DNA of 64,000 nt from Arthrobacter pascens (lineage in GTDB: Bacteria > Actinomycetota > Actinomycetes > Actinomycetales > Micrococcaceae), in the NCBI RefSeq assembly GCF_030815585.1, contig NZ_JAUSWY010000001.1, forward strand, positions 1,550,001 through 1,614,000. Direction: 5' to 3'. Of this stretch, positions 25,391-32,714 are shown piece by piece (position 1 is the stretch's first letter; every line of letters begins with the position of its first letter). The notes under the pieces are model-generated. The model was not told the origin of the DNA and did not search any database. It saw nothing but the letters and a program-made list of their open reading frames with translations. The translations under genes and the position numbers were made by a program.

Positions 25391-25400
25391 GCTTTGATTC

Positions 25401-25712
25401 CTACTGTTCGATCGTCCGTGGAGTCTTGTCCTCTGGAGCGAGGATAGGCAAGTACTCTCGGAGCCAGGTGTTGACGCCTGGGATGGCCAGGATGCGTGTC
25501 ACGAAGGCCGTGAGCACGGCCGTGGCCACGAGGACGCCGTTGAGTGCGGGGAACACCCAGACCGGCAGGTATACCTAGGGCTCGAGCGTTTCGATGACCA
25601 CTGCGAGGACGAGGTTTAGGAGCGGGATGAGAGCGGCGAACGCGGCGAGCGTCCGGGCCACAGCCGAGCGCGGGTTGCGCTCCTGGGTGGAGAGAGCGAC
25701 GTGATCAGCCAC
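25401..25712 (-). pseudogene. Holin-like two-helix membrane protein with in-frame amber codon
   Basis: Translated from GTG at 25712 (GGAGGG at a good distance upstream), the frame reads ADHVALSTQERNPRSAVART, a first hydrophobic helix AFAALIPLLNLVLAVVIE, then TAG at 25575-25577. It continues open with VYLPVWVFPALNGVLVATAV and a second helix, to TAG at 25401-25403. The full length would be 103 residues, with two transmembrane helices and a charged tail. Position downstream of the amidase supports a holin role. A single-base change explains the stop. Confidence 0.75.
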
Positions 25713-25715
25713 GGG

Positions 25716-25967
25716 TCAGCCCTCCTTGATGTTGACGGTTGTGGTCTTCTCAATTGTGTCAATGGACTCCTGCACACCCGCAGCCGCACCAGCCTTTGAT
25801 GCCGCATATGCCGTCTTCTCGATGCCGGCGAGCAGTTTGGCTTCGTCGAACTTCTCGCCTCCGGCCACCGCGTTGAGCGCACTGACAAGGTTCTGTGTGA
25901 TGGCGGTCTGGGCGGCAACCTCCGCGCGGAGCGGGACGATCTGCTGCCGGACGATCCGGTCGGTCAT
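25716..25967 (-). CDS. Small phage protein between endolysin and holin-like gene
   Basis: This 83-residue protein, from ATG 25967 after a GGGGG site, is amphipathic and alanine-rich: TDRIVRQQIVPLRAEVAAQT then NLVSALNAVAGGEKFDEAKLLAGIE, ending in AGVQESIDTIEKTTTV. It has no membrane segment. Small proteins of this kind commonly follow the lysin gene in actinophages, but the function is unknown. Its frame is intact, unlike the next gene. Confidence 0.6.
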   Translation of the reverse strand: MTDRIVRQQIVPLRAEVAAQTAITQNLVSALNAVAGGEKFDEAKLLAGIEKTAYAASKAGAAAGVQESIDTIEKTTTVNIKEG

Positions 25968-25992
25968 GGCCCCCAACGTGGTGCCCGCGTAC

Positions 25993-26697
25993 TCACCGGC
26001 CGAGTTCGTTGTTGTGGATCATGGGCATGCCGGGACCGCCCCAGACTGCCTCGTTGATCTGCCGCTTAGTGTCTGCGTCAAGTGCCATTTCGTACCACTC
26101 CTTGCTGATGGTTCCTTGTGGGATGATGCCGCCGCCGACAGCGGCCGCGTAGGTAGCCAGGAAAAGACCCCAGTCGAAGTTCTGGCCCGGGTCGTACCGT
26201 GTTCCCGGCTTGGTCTCGCCGTGCCCATAAAATCCCGGCTTGGTGCCGGCGATGGCCTCCGCCGCGGTGATGCGCCGGGCCGGGGGCGGGCTGTCGAGCA
26301 GCCCGGCCGCGATGGCGTCCAGCACGAGCTCCGCGGCCGCGATGCCCATGTTGCGGACGATGCCAGCGGCGCGTTCCGGGGTGAGGTCGCGCCAGCGGGC
26401 CGCGTTCATGGCACCACTAACGGACATGGCGTGGACGTTGTTGGTGATGTCCGCCCACGCTGCGTACCTGGGGCGGACCAGTTTGATGCGGGTGTCCCAG
26501 TCGGCCAGTGCGTGGTAGCTGCCGTGGTTGGTGCGGACGCCGATATAGCGGGCGGTGTTCTCGGCGCTCGGATCGGAACCCGCGGGGAAGACGCCGGACT
26601 CGGTTGTGTGGACCCCAATCACACCGGAGACTCTGTTGCGGGGCCATCCGTACTGCGCCAGGTTGGTGTTGGGGTGGTCTTCCAGGTAGTAGCTCAT
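25993..26697 (-). CDS. Phage endolysin, N-acetylmuramoyl-L-alanine amidase (Amidase_2/PGRP)
   Basis: This 234-residue lysin cleaves the bond between muramic acid and the stem peptide. The amidase domain shows VIGVHTTESGVF with the first zinc His, GSYHALAD with the second His region, and GHGETKPGTRYDPGQNFDW with the third ligand and catalytic residues. A short C-terminal part (KRQINEAVWGGPGMP) may bind the wall. No signal peptide is present, so release depends on a holin. ATG at 26697; the coiled-coil gene ends 7 bases upstream. The frame is fully intact in an otherwise decayed region. Confidence 0.88.
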   Translation of the reverse strand: MSYYLEDHPNTNLAQYGWPRNRVSGVIGVHTTESGVFPAGSDPSAENTARYIGVRTNHGSYHALADWDTRIKLVRPRYAAWADITNNVHAMSVSGAMNAARWRDLTPERAAGIVRNMGIAAAELVLDAIAAGLLDSPPPARRITAAEAIAGTKPGFYGHGETKPGTRYDPGQNFDWGLFLATYAAAVGGGIIPQGTISKEWYEMALDADTKRQINEAVWGGPGMPMIHNNELGR

Positions 26698-26704
26698 GGA
26701 TTCC

Positions 26705-27025
26705 TCACTGGTCTAGGTCTTTGGGCCACTCGATTGGAACGCCGCCAAGGTCATGGACTTGGCCGCGGAGTTTGTGGATGTATGCCCGGTACTGGGAGAA
26801 CTGGGAATGCACAGATTTCTTGAAGTCCTCGAAGTCTTTGCGGAGCTTGTCGATATCGGCCTTGGCTTGGTTTTTCTCTTCCTGGATGTCTTGCAGGAGG
26901 GTGCTCTGCTGGGTGAAGACCTGCCCGGAGCCCGTCAAGTGATTCGCTTCAACCTGTGACTTGCGGTTCCAGCGGGCGGCAATGACGCCCGCCGTCGGTG
27001 CCAGGACGAGGGCGATCGCGGGCAT
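26705..27025 (-). CDS. Phage membrane-anchored coiled-coil protein
   Basis: This 106-residue protein has an N-terminal hydrophobic segment (PAIALVLAPTAGVIAARW), then a long heptad-patterned helix (TLLQDIQEEKNQAKADIDKL, KDFEDFKKSVHSQFSQYRAY). It sits directly upstream of the endolysin in the late operon. The layout recalls spanin- or lysis-accessory proteins, but no specific family is recognised. ATG 27025. Confidence 0.65.
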   Translation of the reverse strand: MPAIALVLAPTAGVIAARWNRKSQVEANHLTGSGQVFTQQSTLLQDIQEEKNQAKADIDKLRKDFEDFKKSVHSQFSQYRAYIHKLRGQVHDLGGVPIEWPKDLDQ

Positions 27026-27041
27026 TCAGTCCCGCAGAAAA

Positions 27042-27556
27042 TCAGTCATCAGATTTCGCTTCCCCCGGCGCCTCGATGACTTCCGGGTGCGACTTTCCGT
27101 GATTGAGCATCCTTGCAATCCCCGCCGCACTCAGCGCCATCCCCGCCAGGATGACAGCGAACAGGAAGGCCGTATTGTCGTTGCCGTTTGGGAGGACCGG
27201 GACGCGGCCGAAGTAGTCGATGTAGGACAGCGCCCAGATGGAGAGCATCCCGGTCAACATCCCGAGCGCCCTCGAGGGTCAACCTTGAACGCCGCCGCTA
27301 TCAGCATGAACCCGGTGATGAACCAGAGCGCACCCCAGAGCGGGAGAGGCATGATGCGCAGGACGAGGTCCAGCCCTGCGCTCGGCGTGGTTTTCAGGAC
27401 GCCAATGTAGGCGAACCCGAAGCACAGGCAGATGATGCCCTTACCGAGCATGATGGTCCCGCGTGGCCCGTAGACCTTCGGGAGCGTGTCAAGTGCGTAA
27501 CGCCTGGCCTTACACAGCCATCCACTTTTCAATAGCTTTCGGGCGCGGTCAATCAT
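27042..27556 (-). pseudogene. Four-helix phage membrane protein split by a probable frameshift
   Basis: An upstream frame (27556-27254) encodes two helices (GIICLCFGFAYIGVL, LPLWGALWFITGFMLIAAAF) and ends VDPRGRSGC. The second frame (27260-27042) adds two more (MLSIWALSYIDYFG, AFLFAVILAGMALSAAGI). Inserting one base near 27276 gives a continuous protein of about 165 residues, FKVDP-SRALGMLTGM. Alternatively the two frames are separate genes coupled by an ATGTTGA overlap. Given the many breaks nearby, I favour a frameshift. Confidence 0.6.
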
Positions 27557-27596
27557 GGCTTGCTTTCATGTGGGCGCCTCCTCGGCATTTGGGCAC

Positions 27597-27625
27597 AAAA
27601 AAGGCACCCGGTGAGGGGTGCCTTT
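27597..27625 (-). terminator. Rho-independent terminator after the DUF6270 gene
   Basis: On the minus strand AGGCACCC, loop, GGGTGCCT (plus 27602-27623) is followed by a run of T (complement of 27597-27602). It separates the DUF6270 gene from the lysis genes, so it may close the tail transcript. Confidence 0.88.
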
Positions 27626-27630
27626 CATAT

Positions 27631-28341
27631 TCAGAGTGCTGCGTTTATTTGTTCCCGCATCCAGTGGTAGGCGGGGTCTGCATAGTGGTAGGAGCCCGGC
27701 CCCCATTTGTGCGTGAGGGAAGAGACTGCCAGATGCTCCGGGATCCGCGCCGCTCGAAGCCCCAGGGTGCGGAGGTGGTCGTAGTAGCGGAGGTAGAGTG
27801 TGTTCGCTTCCGCTGCGGGGATGCCCCGGAATGTTGTGACGTCTTCGCCGGTGTCTGTGAGCGTCGCCCATGGTGTTTCGATCACCAGGACTTTGTTCGT
27901 GAGGTTACCGGCGGACAGGTTCCGCATCAGCTGGCGAACTGCCCGCTGCCACAGATTGAAGTGACGGTCGGTGCCGAAGGCGATCTGCTTCGGCTTTAGA
28001 TCCCCGAGCCTGCCACTGGTGCGCAATTCGCGGGAGTTTGTCACGTAGCTGCCATCCGCCAGGGCAAGGACCCCGAGCCGTTCACTCAGGAGATCCATCA
28101 GGACCAGGTCAGCGTCAGCTGCCCGCCTCCGCAGTTTCGGTAACAGCGTGGATTTGATGTCCCCGTCCAATGACCGGTTCTGGAACGCGGAGGCCAGGGT
28201 TCCGGTCCCGAGTAGATCCGTGCCGGCAGACGCGGCACTGATCAGTGACTGCCGGGCTACGTAGTCGAGGAGTGTGTGCCCTTCGAGGTGCTCGAACGCA
28301 TCCCTTGTGACGCAACCCCCATAAATGAAAATATTCCCCAT
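27631..28341 (-). CDS. DUF6270-like protein (SGNH-hydrolase-like)
   Basis: This intact protein of 236 residues starts IFIYGGCVTRDAFEHL and continues YVARQSLISAASAG, the opening of DUF6270 proteins, whose G-x-C-x-xRD replaces the GDS motif of SGNH hydrolases. Later elements are KVLVIETPWATLT, YYDHLRTLGLRAARIPEHL and WGPGSYHYADPAYHWM, where a C-terminal catalytic-like His would sit. The members I know of occur near polysaccharide or surface-glycan genes; here it lies behind tail-fibre remnants with its own terminator. A carbohydrate-modifying role for a phage or its host is an inference. ATG 28341. Confidence 0.7.
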   Translation of the reverse strand: MGNIFIYGGCVTRDAFEHLEGHTLLDYVARQSLISAASAGTDLLGTGTLASAFQNRSLDGDIKSTLLPKLRRRAADADLVLMDLLSERLGVLALADGSYVTNSRELRTSGRLGDLKPKQIAFGTDRHFNLWQRAVRQLMRNLSAGNLTNKVLVIETPWATLTDTGEDVTTFRGIPAAEANTLYLRYYDHLRTLGLRAARIPEHLAVSSLTHKWGPGSYHYADPAYHWMREQINAAL

Positions 28342-28378
28342 GCGATGATCCTAGCGGCCGGGGAAACCTTTCACTTAA

Positions 28379-28516
28379 TCACTCCTGGTTCCGGTCCTCG
28401 GGCGCCAGCCTTTCCCGTGGCGTTTCGGCGCAGATCGCGCAGATCCCGGTCGGGATGAACGGGTCGATATCCACGTGAGTTGGCTGGCCGTTGTCGTCGA
28501 GTTCGTGCGTCATCAT
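28379..28516 (-). CDS. Small phage protein with CxxC
   Basis: This 45-residue product starts at ATG 28516, which overlaps the stop of the preceding tail-gene remnant (ATGA), a normal coupled phage arrangement. It contains THVDIDPFIPTGICAICAET, a single CxxC, and an acidic/basic tail. No family recognised. The overlap is the main support for the start. Confidence 0.5.
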   Translation of the reverse strand: MMTHELDDNGQPTHVDIDPFIPTGICAICAETPRERLAPEDRNQE

Positions 28517-28877
28517 GGGATGCACCCTACTGCCGTGCCAGGCAGAGTGGTCGGCCAGGTGTCGTTCGTGGACCACGCCACGGCGGCGTTGAATACGTCA
28601 TCTGCCAGGAGCGACAAGAACTCCGGGTTAGGCCCTGCCAATCGAAACCTTCGGGCATCCTCACTGCTCCAGTACGGCGCTGTGGCATAGAACCGGTAAG
28701 AAGGGGCCGAAATCCGGAAGGGATGAAGTTGGCGTAACTAGCGTTCCCTGCCACCCCCGGAATCAACGCCTGGAAGTTGCACTCTACGAGGTTGCCCAGC
28801 CGCCGCAGGCCGCCGCCGAGGTCGATTTCAGCTTCCCCTGTTGACGCCGCGTCCGACCAAGTATTTATTCTTCGCAT
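28513..28877 (-). pseudogene. Phage tail-associated gene, frameshifted
   Basis: ATG at 28877, with AGGAAAGG upstream, opens RRINTWSDAASTGEAEIDLG and runs to NASYANFIPSGFRP. Homology-like sequence then continues only in another frame as RFYATAPYWSSEDARRFRLA, then LLADDVFNAAVAWSTNDTWP to TGA at 28513-28515. The corrected product would be about 121 residues. Function unknown; the place behind the fibre gene suggests a tail or receptor-binding accessory. Confidence 0.65.
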
Positions 28878-28892
28878 AATCTGCGCCTTTCC

Positions 28893-30412
28893 TTAGATGC
28901 TTTGCAGCCGAACGTCGGTGATCTCCACGGCCCCGCCGGAGACGCGGCCCACGGCGGCGGTCAGGGCGCCGGACAGGTTCGCTGGGATCACCAAGGGCTT
29001 ACGGACTTCAACCCACGCCGTGGAGGCGGCCAGTGTGTGATCCTTCGTGGCGCTGATCCCCGTCCCGGTGACACTAGCGCGGACCACCGCTCCGGCCGCA
29101 GCCCTCACCCGGTACACGAGTTCGCGCGCCCCGCCGAGGTACGCTTCCTTGCGGGCGAAAGACAGTGTCTGCGTCAGCGGCGTCCCTGTCGTCGTGGTCG
29201 CGAAGGTGATTTCCCCGAGATCACAACGGACCAGCCCGTAGTGTCCGCCCATGACGTGAAGGTGCTCTTGAACGAGCCGTTAGCGATCAGGTTTTGCCGC
29301 TGTTCGCTGCCCCGGTCAGCGATCAGCAACCCTGACGGCATGAGCACCTCAAGCTGCCGGGAATCGCGCAGGGATGCGATGTTCGCGAACACGCTTTCCA
29401 CATCAGCGGCGGTCATGTACCCGGTCGTGTCCACGTAGACGGGGTGGAGCATCAACTGGACGCCCATCTGCGCGTCGATAGCACCCCGGATCACACCATC
29501 CACCCATGCGGGGGTCTGCGCGTCGGTGGTGGTGTGGACCATGCCCTATCTCGAGCCCGCCCCGGAGCTCCCGGTACAGGCCGGGAACGTAGCCGCTCAC
29601 CACCGCATGGTGGGAAAGGGCAAGTTGTCCGGCCTCGGTGTTGTAATGCTCCTCCGGTGTCGAGTACCCCGAATATCCCATGTACCCGTCCGGGGCCACA
29701 CCGGGCGGATTCCACGTCTCAACGGCCAGTTGCGGCATTCCGGACTGTAGCTCGGTCAGTGAATTCACGATCTGATCCACTAATGCGGATGTTGTCGCGT
29801 CACCGTGGTCGGCGCCGTGGTTCGCTACCTCGCCGCCGTCGTTGACCGCCCACCCCTGCAACTCCGTGAAGCTCGACAGGTTCGTGCTGTCGGCCAGGTT
29901 GCGGGGGTTGACCGCTGGGACCACGGCAGATTTTACTTGCGCAGCAGTGGCAGGATCTTCGTTTCGAAGTTCGCCAATCCATGGGTAAACCTGAGGGCCA
30001 CCACGGCGATGCCGTCGGTGCCGATCAGACCACCCTGCGGTGCCGGAACGCTTCAATCAGCAGTGTCCGACGGAACGGCGGACCCCCGGCAGCGATGGAA
30101 TCCGTGACGAGCTTCCGCCACGGCCCCCACGCCTGCGCCGTGGCGGAGCCGGTGGTCCGAAGCCAACTACCCTGCGTGTACGTGTCCACCCTCTGGATCA
30201 CGACCGCAGCGTTGCGTGGTTGTTGGACGTGATCGTGACGCTGCCGTCCGCGGTGACCCCGCCGGGCATATTCAACAGGGTCGCACCGGTCGACTGAATG
30301 GAGTACGCGCACGAAGGTCGTTGACGTCTTCCCGCAGCCCGTCACCCGTGGCAGCGATAAGGTTCGTGGCTTCCACGATCGGCAGGCTATGAGGACTCGT
30401 GTACGTGGTCAT
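28893..30412 (-). pseudogene. Tail fibre gene remnant: pyocin-knob-like, deacetylase-like and carbohydrate-binding parts
   Basis: From ATG 30412 the fragments read in order: TTYTSPHSLPIVEATNLIAA; STGATLLNMPGGVTADGSVT; DTYTQGSWLRTTGSATAQAW with WGPWRKL (pyocin-knob-like); GIAVVALRFTHGLANFETKI, then TAA; AVNPRNLADSTNLSSF to NHGADHGD (NodB-like deacetylase region); QLMLHPVYVDTTGYM; NGSFKSTFTSWADTTG and a β-sandwich tail to TAA at 28893. At least five frame changes and one stop break what was probably one protein of about 500 residues. Confidence 0.75.
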
Positions 30413-31249
30413 CAGGATCTTTCAGCGGGTCAGAATTGAACGTTGCGTATGTGTCGGTAGCAGCGAAGAGGAGCCGCCAATGCTCATACGTGAGCGATTC
30501 GGGGTGCACTGCCTCGAACTGCGCATAGGTGGTGTAGGTCGTTGCGGCACTGATGATCCGAACGCCCAAGTGATTGGGTGTAGGAGTCTTCGGCGCTGTT
30601 CTTATGGACACCACAAGGGCAGTCAGGGTGACCCCGAGGAGCTTCGGAGAGCTGATCGTAATCACGTCCCCGAGCTGCCGCCTCGGATCATACCGGACCC
30701 GCATTCCGGGGATCACAGGCGCCGGCTCTGACACCTGGCCTGCAATGTAGTCGGTGACCCTCAGAATCACCGTCGTGTCCGATTCTCGGGAGAGCCACGG
30801 GCCGCAGTCGTGGGCCATCACCGGCGCATATCCCGGCCCGGAGTGGTGGAATTGACGGTTTGCTTTGTCCACCCGGTTTTCCCGAAACCCCGGATCAGCG
30901 GGAACGCTTCCTTGAGCCAGCGCGCCCAAATCGTTGTGGACGTGGACGGGTAGCGGAGTTCGAGCTTCCCCCCGGCAACGCACCTGCCGTGTGGACCACT
31001 TTCAGCGTGGTAACGCTGATGCGCTCCAGCGTGGAAGTGAGGTAGGCGTCCCCGAGGGCCTCCGTGGTTTCGTCCGCCAACTGTGCGCCCGTCACTGACC
31101 CGTGCCCACTATTCGACGGAGCCGACGCACCAGGTGAGCCGAGGACCACATATTCGGGGGAGAGCCCTACCCAGTCTGTGCCTGAGGATGAATCAATAAA
31201 CTCCGTCTTTACCTGCCCGGATTCCAAAGTTTCGGTAGGCCTAGGTGGG
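30387..31249 (-). pseudogene. Phage minor tail protein, truncated at the att-like repeat and frameshifted
   Basis: Three overlapping frames carry one protein. They are GQVKTEFIDSSSGTDWVGLS to LERISVTTLKVVHTAG; then GGKLELRYPSTSTTIWARWL; then CGPWLSRESDTTVILRVTDY to LTYEHWRLLFAATDTYATFN, ending at 30387. The end overlaps the next fibre start by 26 bases. On the 5' side the frame runs into the 20-bp repeat at 31250 without a start, so the N-terminal part has been lost. The sequence resembles C-terminal parts of siphophage minor tail proteins. Confidence 0.7.
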
Positions 31250-31269
31250 ATCCCCTGAGCTACTGGGGC
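31250..31269. repeat. Right copy of 20-bp direct repeat (candidate attR core)
   Basis: It is identical to the first 20 nt of tRNA-Arg at 24137-24156, same orientation, 7113 bp away. No rest of a tRNA follows. It marks where prophage tail sequence stops and host sequence leading to the SSB gene begins. Confidence 0.65.
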
Positions 31270-31468
31270 ACGTGGTGTCCGGAATCTGAATTCCGGCGCC
31301 TCAAAAAGTTTACATGGCCCCGGGTGCCGCCGCTGTCAGGTCCGCACCCGTCCTCCACAGCGCCTGTTTTCGCAACGTTGTGCACATATGCAAACCCACC
31401 CCTCGCGGGGGACTGGTATCGCCGCGATGCTGGTTTTGCCTGGAAAGGCATTACCTACGAGACAGGAC

Positions 31469-32029
31469 ATGAACATGAACATGGGTGACTTCATTACGGT
31501 CCGCGGCTTCGTCGCCACAGACATCACAACATCCACAACGCCCGGGGGCGTCGCCACGGCATCATTCCGGATTGGCTCCACGGGCCGGCGGTACGACCGC
31601 TCCTCGGGCGCCTGGGTCGATGGCCACACAAACTGGTTCAGGGTCCAGGGCTATCGTCAGTTGGCCGGAAACCTGGGCTGCAGCATCCGCAAAGGACAGC
31701 CTGTCATTGTCGTGGGGCGGCTGAGGATGCGCAGCTGGGAAAAGGATGGCCGGATTTATCATTCTGCTGAAATCGATGCCGAATCCGTGGGCCACGATCT
31801 GACCCTTGGCTCGGCCAATTTCATCCGGACGGTCAAGAACAGCCCGCAGACGGCCCCGGATGATGCTCTTCCCGCTGAGGATGGGCCTGAGGCCGCAGGC
31901 AGCATTTTCGGGGACCGCGACTTCGCCGAGGAGGACGCCGCGCCGGAGGACGTCATGGTCGAGGACGTGAACGGGGACTACGTCTCCGTGGATACGGAAA
32001 CCGGGGAACTCGCCGGATCTGCGGCCTGA
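31469..32029 (+). CDS. ssb: Single-stranded DNA-binding protein (OB-fold)
   Basis: The protein is 186 residues from ATG 31469, which follows GAGACAGGA. The N-terminal OB fold shows FITVRGFVATDITT, VATASFRIGSTGRRYDR, TNWFRVQGYRQLAGNLG and KGQPVIVVGRLRMRSWEKDG, the order seen in SSBs. The C-terminal third is acidic and unstructured but ends in TGELAGSAA rather than the DDDIPF-type protein-interaction tip. It is therefore an SSB paralogue, perhaps for DNA uptake or repair, not the main replicative SSB. In-frame starts further upstream (31388) are not conserved-looking. Confidence 0.82.
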   Translation: MNMNMGDFITVRGFVATDITTSTTPGGVATASFRIGSTGRRYDRSSGAWVDGHTNWFRVQGYRQLAGNLGCSIRKGQPVIVVGRLRMRSWEKDGRIYHSAEIDAESVGHDLTLGSANFIRTVKNSPQTAPDDALPAEDGPEAAGSIFGDRDFAEEDAAPEDVMVEDVNGDYVSVDTETGELAGSAA

Positions 32030-32093
32030 ACCGACCGCGCCGCCCTCCATGCGGCGGCGATCCCCTCCGCCGCGGCATGGCAGAATGGGCGGC

Positions 32094-32669
32094 ATGACGA
32101 GCACCAGGGATCACCGGCGGAAAAAATCAGATGCTGCCGGGCCGGGGTCCTCAGCATCCGCCGGTGTCCCGAGGCGCCTGGTTTTCATCGCTGCCGCTGG
32201 CTGCATTGCCGTTGCCGCGGCGTTGTCGGCGTGCACCGGCGGGCAGCAGCCCGGGCCGTCGGCATCCAGGGCGGATCCGGGGGCTTCATCGCCAGCCGGT
32301 GCGGCGGCACAAACAGCGCCGGCACCGGCTGCCGGTGCTGCACAGGGAACCAGTACCGCCGCTGCCGAGGACCCCGCAACGGCTGCGCTGAAGCAGACCC
32401 TCACCGACGCGCTGAACCGGCTGGCCGCCGGCACCCCGAAGCCCGCAACGGCCCAGGTGGCGGAGGCACTGACCGGGGCGGGCATCCCTGCCACAGCCCT
32501 GGAAGTCTCCGAAAGCAGCACGCCTACCGGGCTGGAAGCGGACGCCGTCGAAGCTGCCGTGCTGCAGGGCGGCGACTGCGTGGTCGGCCAGATCCGTGAC
32601 GGCGGCGTCACGGTGACCGTTCTTCCCGTCCTGTCCAGCGGCAAGTGCTTTGTTGGGGCAGCCGCCTGA
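32094..32669 (+). CDS. Secreted lipoprotein of unknown function
   Basis: The protein is 191 residues from ATG 32094. A Lys/Arg-rich n-region, the hydrophobic LVFIAAAGCIAVAAA and lipobox LSAC mark a lipoprotein signal peptide. After an Ala/Pro/Ser-rich linker a small domain follows: LKQTLTDALNRLAAGTPKPA, VAEALTGAGIPATALEVSES, LEADAVEAAVLQGGDCVVGQ and TVTVLPVLSSGKCFVG, with two cysteines that could form a disulfide. It resembles conserved actinobacterial lipoproteins of undefined role (possibly DUF6993). It precedes ettA on the same strand. Confidence 0.75.
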   Translation: MTSTRDHRRKKSDAAGPGSSASAGVPRRLVFIAAAGCIAVAAALSACTGGQQPGPSASRADPGASSPAGAAAQTAPAPAAGAAQGTSTAAAEDPATAALKQTLTDALNRLAAGTPKPATAQVAEALTGAGIPATALEVSESSTPTGLEADAVEAAVLQGGDCVVGQIRDGGVTVTVLPVLSSGKCFVGAAA

Positions 32670-32714
32670 CGGACGAATGTGAGATATACCCGCCAACCCA
32701 CTAGATTTGGAACC

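Larger units (their letters stand above)
24157..31249. mobile_element. Decayed prophage fragment (tail-to-lysis end)
   Basis: About 7.1 kb between the two repeat copies holds phage late genes, nearly all on the minus strand. From right to left these are minor tail protein, tail fibre with pyocin-knob-like and deacetylase/carbohydrate-binding parts, small tail gene, a DUF6270 gene, membrane protein, coiled-coil protein, amidase endolysin, an 86-residue protein and a holin-like gene. No capsid, portal, terminase, replication or immunity gene is present. Most tail genes and the holin-like gene are interrupted. The right end cuts into a tail gene, so most of the phage genome has been lost. Confidence 0.85.

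Noticed and set aside
25575..25577. Amber codon read through as part of an alternative genetic code
   Set aside because: Many host genes in the window end in TAG (for example map, galM, gapB), so TAG is a normal stop here.
25381..25578. 65-codon plus-strand frame
   Set aside because: It lies antisense to the holin-like reading frame and starts inside a terminator hairpin.
24137..31269. Frameshifts in the prophage as sequencing errors
   Set aside because: Breaks cluster only in phage tail/lysis genes, while about 55 kb of host genes show none; errors would not respect that boundary. Not fully excluded without reads.
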